Source: Litorivita sp050633545
GTDB lineage: Bacteria > Pseudomonadota > Alphaproteobacteria > Rhodobacterales > Rhodobacteraceae
Assembly (NCBI GenBank): GCA_050633545.1
Contig: JBOEGS010000001.1
Coordinates: 372,001 to 436,000 of the forward strand
Direction: 5' to 3'
Length of the DNA: 64,000 nt
Part shown: one piece after another, positions 59,290 through 64,000 of the stretch
Position numbering within the stretch: position 1 is the stretch's first letter
Layout: every line of letters starts with the position of its first letter
Made by a program: the position numbers and the translations under genes
Notes under the pieces: model-generated
Databases searched by the model: none
Seen by the model: only the letters and a program-made list of their open reading frames with translations
Told to the model about the DNA's origin: nothing

Positions 59290-62200
59290 TCAGTAATCTT
59301 TTTCGAAGTAAATCCCGATGCCGGTATTGCCGTCCGACGACAGGCCGCCTTTGACTGTCAGGTTCGGGCTAACGTCGAGATTGAGGTTGATCTCGCTGGT
59401 GCCGGACGATCCGACGGTGACATCCGTATAGACGTTATCGGAGATATAGCGCCCCGCCCGCAGGCTGGCTTCGCCATCCTCCGAAGTGGTCACGTCCAGA
59501 TCATCCAAGCCGAAATTATCGCGCAGCTTGCCGATCACCCCCGTGCCGCCCTTGCCCGCCAATGTGGCGACGGCAGCGGCCAGTTGCGCCGCTTGGACCG
59601 GTGAAATTTCGCTAATCGCGCGACCAAAGAGCAGCCGCGCCAGAACCTCGTCTTGCGGCAATTCGGGGCTGGACAGGAACGAGATCTGGGGCTGCGCGGC
59701 GTCGCCTTCGATGACGATACTGATTTGCGTGTCGCTGGCACTGGTGCTGGCGACAAGGCGGATATAGGGGGTAAAATTCCCGATCAACTGGGCATAGCCT
59801 TCGTCGAGCGAAAACCGTTTGCCCAAAATATCCAGACGGCCGCGCACCAGATCGAACCGGCCCGACGGCTGGATATTGGCCGTGGTGCCAGCCAAGCGCA
59901 AAACGCCGCCCAGTTCGGCGTCGATCCCGCGCCCGCGCAAGAATATCCGCCGCGTCGCCCCGATGCGCAGATCAAGCGGATAGGCCGCGCCGCCGCCCGT
60001 TGCACCGGAGGCAGAGCCGCCCGCGCCATCGCTCAACAGGCCCGCGCGCGCGCGCGAGGCGCGCGCGGCTGACGGCTCGCCAAGGTGGACCACGTCCAGC
60101 AATTCGCCCGTGCTGCCGACGCCGCTGTCGGGCACGCGCAGATCGGTTTCGCCCAGCTCCAGCGCACCGCTGATCAATGCCCCGCCCGCAAGCGGGCCTT
60201 TGACTTTGACCGTGCCGCTGACCGTGCTGGTGTAGAGTTGCGGATCTTGCAGGACGATCGCCTCCAGCACCACGGCAAGATCGCCTTGGTAGGGGGCATC
60301 CAGATCCACAGGGCCGGACAAGCGAAGTCGCCCGCCCGAACTGACCGCGCCGCTGGCGTCGATCCGCGCCTGCCCGCCGCCAAGCGTGGCGGTCGCATCA
60401 AGGTTCGAAAGCGCTGTGCGCAAGGCGGGCGCCGAGAGCCGCGCGCCGCGCGTGGTGATTTGCCCCGACAGCGACGAGACCGCGAGCGGGCCGTTGAGCG
60501 ACAGATCGAGGTTGACCGTCCCGCTGACCGACCGCGGCCGCAAGAACGGATTGGCCAAGGCCAAAGGCCCCGCGCCGGAGATATCGATATTGGCGCTGTC
60601 AAAGCTTGCCGCGACCGAGCCGCGCGCCGCGGCGCTTGTGCCCGATGGTCCATCCGCGTCAAGCGCGAGTTGCCATGGTCCCTCACCGCTACGCGCAACC
60701 TCGCCGGTCACGCTCAGCGGGCCGCTCAGCCCCTCCACATAGGGGGCGACATCGGCAAGGCGCACGCGCCCTGCGAGCGCGGTTCGCGTGCTGTTCAAAT
60801 CGCCGCTGGCGGTGACCGTGACGGCGCGGGTTTCGGCGTTCAGCGCGGTCAAATGCAACCCCGTACCATCACGTTTGGCAGCGACGCTCAATGTGCCGCG
60901 CCCGCGCAGCAAACGGTCGGCATCGGCCTGCCCGATCGCCAGATTGTCGGTCTGCCCCTCGATGGTCATATCGAAAGCGCCCGACAAGGGCTCCAGCGCG
61001 CCCTTGATCGCAACCTGCGCCGCGCCGAGCAAATTTTGACCGCTCAGAGCGGCAAAACGCGACAGGTCCGCAGCGGTCAAGTCCAGATCGGTTTTGATGT
61101 CGATGGCGCTCATATCGCCGATCACACTGACGTCTCCGCTCAGCCCGTAATCCGCACCGCTCAGCGTCAGGTCTTCGATCAGCAACGGCTCGCGTTTGAC
61201 AAAGGTGATCCGCGCACCGCCAAGGATATCCGCCCCCAAGGCCCGCGCCAGCGCAGGGTTTTTCGGGGCCAGCCCCTCGGCCGCATAATTGAGCAAGGCA
61301 AAGGCGCTGCCGAGATTGCCGGGGCGGCGTTCGCGAATGTATCCCGAGGCCGAAAGCGCCAAGCGGCGCGCGGCCAAATCGGGTTGCTCCAGAGCGTCGA
61401 TGGCAAGGCTGCCTTGCCATTCCTCGCCCGCCGCGCGATCAAACGAAAGGTCCATCTGCGCGGCCTTCACGCGCGTCTTGGGGCCGCTGACCGGCAAAAG
61501 CACCGGTGCGCCCGAAGCCTCCTTGATCGAAGCGGTCAGGGTGAATTTCTCCGGCCAGCGCCCCGCATCCAAAGCCGCACTGCCCGACAGGGTCAGCGCC
61601 TGGGATATCAGCGTCAATTGATCAAGCTGCAAGCCCCCATCGGCACGTTCGCCGCCGCTTACGGTCAGCGCGATATTCTCGCCGAAAAACGGGCGGTAGT
61701 CCGGCACGAACAGCGCGGCGATATCGCCGCCCAGCTTGGCATCCACCCGCCGCAGGGCCGCCGGCGGGGCGCCGCCCCTATCGGCCTCGGCCGCGCCGCT
61801 TGCCGCCTCGGGCGGCACGGTCGACAAGATCACCTGCCCCGCCAATCGCGGCGCGCCATCGCTGGCCAATCCGATGTCGGCAGTGAAATCGTCAAGCGGC
61901 CCCGCCCCCGCAACCGTCAATTTGAGTTCCGGCGCTCCGGGCAATCCGGCCAGCGTCGCCGCCAAGCCCCCCGCCTCTTCTTCGGCCAGCAGATCAAGCG
62001 CCAGCCGCTTGTCCGCATTGTCATAACTGGCCTCAAGCGCAAAGCGGCCCTTGGGCCCTTTGTCCTCACGGATCAGCGCCAGTTTGATCGCCCCCGCGCC
62101 TTCGGCCAATGAGGTGCTGCCTTTGAGCGAAAAGCTGACCGCTTGGCCCAAGAGCGGCGCGCCCAGCGCGATGCGTTTGGCCTCGATCTCGTCGATCCGC

Positions 62201-62685
62201 ACCGAGACCGGCAAATCCGGCAAGGAAAACGGCGTGGCTTCGGGCGCGGGGGCCGCCGTTTGAGGCGCGGCGGGCGCGCGCGACATGTCAATCAAATCGG
62301 CCTTGAGCGCGGTGATCTCGACCCGCCCGCGCAAAATGGCGGCGCGGTTCCAATCGAGCGTCACGCCCTCAAGGCGCAGCCAGACGCCGGTGTCATCGGC
62401 GATGGTCAACGTATCAAGGCTGGCGCGCGAACTCAGCGAGCCGGAAAAACCGGTGATCCGCACGCTGCGCCCTGCCCCCGAAAGTTTGTCTTCCAAAAAC
62501 GCGGTCAGGAAGCTGCGGTCCTCTTCGGCTGTGTTATCCGCGCGCAACTGCGCCAACGGATCGGCCGATTGCGCAAGGGCGGGGGCGGGCATCACCGCCA
62601 AGGGCAAGGATGCAGGCACGGCCAGCGCGATTGCCAAGGCCGCGGATTTACCAAAGCTACGAAGGGGGACAGCGCGCCGCATCAA
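59290..62685 (-). CDS. tamB: translocation and assembly module inner-membrane protein TamB
   Basis: A 1131-residue AsmA-like bridge (DUF490) between inner and outer membranes, working with TamA in outer-membrane protein and lipid traffic. N-terminal signal anchor (AALAIALAVPASLPLAVMPA), a very long repetitive beta region, and the conserved DUF490 C-terminus: LDILGKRFSLDEGYAQLIGN, SDTQISIVIEGDAAQPQISF and RYISDNVYTDVTVGSSGTSE, ending with the aromatic FEKDY. Overlaps tamA by four bases. Confidence 0.93.
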   Translation of the reverse strand: MMRRAVPLRSFGKSAALAIALAVPASLPLAVMPAPALAQSADPLAQLRADNTAEEDRSFLTAFLEDKLSGAGRSVRITGFSGSLSSRASLDTLTIADDTGVWLRLEGVTLDWNRAAILRGRVEITALKADLIDMSRAPAAPQTAAPAPEATPFSLPDLPVSVRIDEIEAKRIALGAPLLGQAVSFSLKGSTSLAEGAGAIKLALIREDKGPKGRFALEASYDNADKRLALDLLAEEEAGGLAATLAGLPGAPELKLTVAGAGPLDDFTADIGLASDGAPRLAGQVILSTVPPEAASGAAEADRGGAPPAALRRVDAKLGGDIAALFVPDYRPFFGENIALTVSGGERADGGLQLDQLTLISQALTLSGSAALDAGRWPEKFTLTASIKEASGAPVLLPVSGPKTRVKAAQMDLSFDRAAGEEWQGSLAIDALEQPDLAARRLALSASGYIRERRPGNLGSAFALLNYAAEGLAPKNPALARALGADILGGARITFVKREPLLIEDLTLSGADYGLSGDVSVIGDMSAIDIKTDLDLTAADLSRFAALSGQNLLGAAQVAIKGALEPLSGAFDMTIEGQTDNLAIGQADADRLLRGRGTLSVAAKRDGTGLHLTALNAETRAVTVTASGDLNSTRTALAGRVRLADVAPYVEGLSGPLSVTGEVARSGEGPWQLALDADGPSGTSAAARGSVAASFDSANIDISGAGPLALANPFLRPRSVSGTVNLDLSLNGPLAVSSLSGQITTRGARLSAPALRTALSNLDATATLGGGQARIDASGAVSSGGRLRLSGPVDLDAPYQGDLAVVLEAIVLQDPQLYTSTVSGTVKVKGPLAGGALISGALELGETDLRVPDSGVGSTGELLDVVHLGEPSAARASRARAGLLSDGAGGSASGATGGGAAYPLDLRIGATRRIFLRGRGIDAELGGVLRLAGTTANIQPSGRFDLVRGRLDILGKRFSLDEGYAQLIGNFTPYIRLVASTSASDTQISIVIEGDAAQPQISFLSSPELPQDEVLARLLFGRAISEISPVQAAQLAAAVATLAGKGGTGVIGKLRDNFGLDDLDVTTSEDGEASLRAGRYISDNVYTDVTVGSSGTSEINLNLDVSPNLTVKGGLSSDGNTGIGIYFEKDY

Positions 62686-64000
62686 AACGCCTGCCCGATG
62701 CCGATATAGAGATGCACCCCGTCGCCGCCGCCAGAGGTCGGCGCCGCCAGATCGACGCGGATCGGCCCGATCCCCGTATCATAGCGCAGCCCGAGACCCG
62801 CCCCCGAATGCCATGCGCCCGAGCCGTCGAAAAATGCCTCCTCGCCGATATAACCCGCATCGGCAAAACCGACCACGCTGAGCTTTTTGCCGGTGGCGAC
62901 ACGCAATTCGGTCGACAGGCCGACAAAGCTGCGCCCGCCGCGGCGGCGGCCATCGGGCAGATCCACGCCAAGCGATTGATAATCCTGACCGCGCACGGTG
63001 CCGCCGCCGCCGGAATAAAACAGGTAGTCCGGCGGGGCCGTCGCCACATCCGGCCCAAAGAGCGAGCCGAATTGAAGCCGCACGGCGGCCACGGTCCTGC
63101 CCTCGGCGCCAAGCGGTTGGTAATAGCGCCCGTCCAGCGCGATGCGCCCGCCCGAGCGCACGCTACCTTGGGCGTAAAAGGGGCGCAGGTTGGCTTGCAA
63201 ATAAGAGCCGTTGCGGGTGTTGAGCACATTGTCGCGCTTGTCCCACGTCAGTTCCAGCGGCAGGCTCAAAAGATCGTATTCGCGCCGCCCGAGGCTGTCT
63301 TCGATGCGCGAGCGGCGCCATTCGATGGCCACTTCGCCGGTCAAATCCTTATTGATGATCCGGCGCATACCGACCGAAAAACTCAGCTGGTCGGATGTGT
63401 AATCGGGCTCGTCGAGATGTTCGGCCAAAGCCCCCAGCGTCAGCGCCGTATCGGTGCCAAAAGAGGCCGGACGCTCGAAATCTGCCGACAAGCGGTAATC
63501 CACACCGCCGGTCTCGCCGGTGATGCCGCTGACCGAAGCCTCAAGGCGCAGCCGCTCCGCCCCGCCCAAAAGGTTGCGATGCATCCAATAGCCGGACAGC
63601 GCCGCGCCTTCTTGGGTGGAATATTCCGCGCCAAACCCGATGCGGCGGGGCTTGGCATCGACCACGCGACCTTCGAGGTCAATCGTGTCGTTGGGACCGA
63701 TTTCGGCAGCCTCGGTGATGCTCACCGACCGAAAGGCCCCCGTGCGGCGCAGACGCTGCGCAATGGTGTCGAGGACTTCGGGGTCAAAGGTCTCGCCGCC
63801 GCGCAACCCGGCGATTTTCTGCAGCCGCTCTTCGCGCACCTTGCTGGAGCCGGAAAAAACCAGTTTGTGAAAGCTCAGCTTTGGCCCCGTGCGCAGCGCC
63901 ACAGCCACATCAAGCTGGTTTTTGCTGTGGTTGGCTGTGATCTTTTGCCCTGCGACGGCGGCCTTGGCATAGCCTTCGGAGCGCCACGCACCAATCCCCG
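62682..64000 (-). CDS. tamA: outer-membrane assembly protein TamA (truncated by window edge)
   Basis: The C-terminal part of a TamA/BamA-type Omp85 protein; 439 codons lie in the window and the gene continues beyond 64000. POTRA material (FHKLVFSGSSKVREERLQKI) precedes a 16-stranded barrel with YFYSGGGGTVRGQDYQSLGV-like sequence (written LFYSGGGGTVRGQDYQSLG), the conserved VRG..F/Y element, and a terminal VDLAAPTSGGGDGVHLYIG with aromatic C-terminus. The frame stays open upstream of the Met near 63908 with good similarity, so that Met is not the start. Confidence 0.92.
   Translation of the reverse strand, partial: GIGAWRSEGYAKAAVAGQKITANHSKNQLDVAVALRTGPKLSFHKLVFSGSSKVREERLQKIAGLRGGETFDPEVLDTIAQRLRRTGAFRSVSITEAAEIGPNDTIDLEGRVVDAKPRRIGFGAEYSTQEGAALSGYWMHRNLLGGAERLRLEASVSGITGETGGVDYRLSADFERPASFGTDTALTLGALAEHLDEPDYTSDQLSFSVGMRRIINKDLTGEVAIEWRRSRIEDSLGRREYDLLSLPLELTWDKRDNVLNTRNGSYLQANLRPFYAQGSVRSGGRIALDGRYYQPLGAEGRTVAAVRLQFGSLFGPDVATAPPDYLFYSGGGGTVRGQDYQSLGVDLPDGRRRGGRSFVGLSTELRVATGKKLSVVGFADAGYIGEEAFFDGSGAWHSGAGLGLRYDTGIGPIRVDLAAPTSGGGDGVHLYIGIGQAF

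Noticed and set aside
60085..62112. 675-codon plus-strand frame
   Set aside because: Antisense shadow of tamB, rich in Arg/Ala/Gly with no domain.

Overview
The window is high-G+C DNA with tightly packed, often overlapping genes. It looks like chromosomal sequence of an alphaproteobacterium of the Rhodobacteraceae (roseobacter/Rhodobacter group). The marks are split b and b' ATP synthase subunits in an atpI-B-E-F'-F operon, MipZ instead of MinD, the aerobic cobalamin genes cobW/cobN/cobO/bluB, L-malyl-CoA lyase of the ethylmalonyl-CoA pathway, a VPLPA-CTERM protein, and an ffh-(GNAT)-chorismate mutase-rpsP-rimM-trmD-rplS-rpmE translation cluster. No rRNA, CRISPR array, intact transposon, integrase or prophage was seen. 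One tRNA (Ala, anticodon GGC) is present.

Layout. 0-11.5 kb: 5' part of smc (leaves the window at base 1), then cobW, a GNAT, cobN, a lipoprotein, a polytopic membrane protein behind a tandem operator-like repeat, a metal-dependent endonuclease/phosphatase-family protein, cobO and a FadR-type regulator. 11.6-16 kb: a two-gene signalling unit (probable MetOD1-type protein plus PAS-GGDEF diguanylate cyclase) behind a CtrA-like site, then the F0 ATP synthase operon on the minus strand. 16-19.4 kb: an orphan ArsR regulator with a duplicated palindromic operator, an EamA exporter and a LysR regulator. 19.4-29.2 kb: ffh with a long structured leader, three tandem GNATs, chorismate mutase, rpsP, bluB, rimM, a sulfotransferase-like gene, trmD, rplS and rpmE. 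A broken lipoprotein gene lies between trmD and rplS.

29-47 kb is mostly central metabolism: nitroreductase, mipZ, a HpaI-type aldolase, pyruvate kinase, N-formylglutamate amidohydrolase, a D-amino-acid cluster (dgcN, dgcA, D-amino-acid transaminase), malyl-CoA lyase, a lytic transglycosylase, an Lrp/LysE pair, an Asp/Glu racemase-like gene and accA. It is interrupted at 35.5-37.2 kb by a small lower-G+C island with an orphan gene and an IS remnant. 47-52.9 kb, just after tRNA-Ala, is a second lower-G+C island. Its minus-strand operon runs mgtE, retropepsin-like RimB, RimK glutamate ligase, M14-family deacylase/desuccinylase, and an unrecognised protein. RimK and the M14 gene overlap by one base. 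This is the best candidate for an undescribed system: ATP-grasp glutamylation paired with an M14-type remover and a protease.

52.9-64 kb: the VPLPA-CTERM protein, a hydroxycinnamate-type catabolic operon (SDR, crotonase, MarR, feruloyl-CoA-synthase-like ligase, amidohydrolase), an FAH-family hydrolase, and tamB/tamA (tamA leaves the window at base 64000). All family names come from reading the translations. No database search was possible. G+C statements are by eye.
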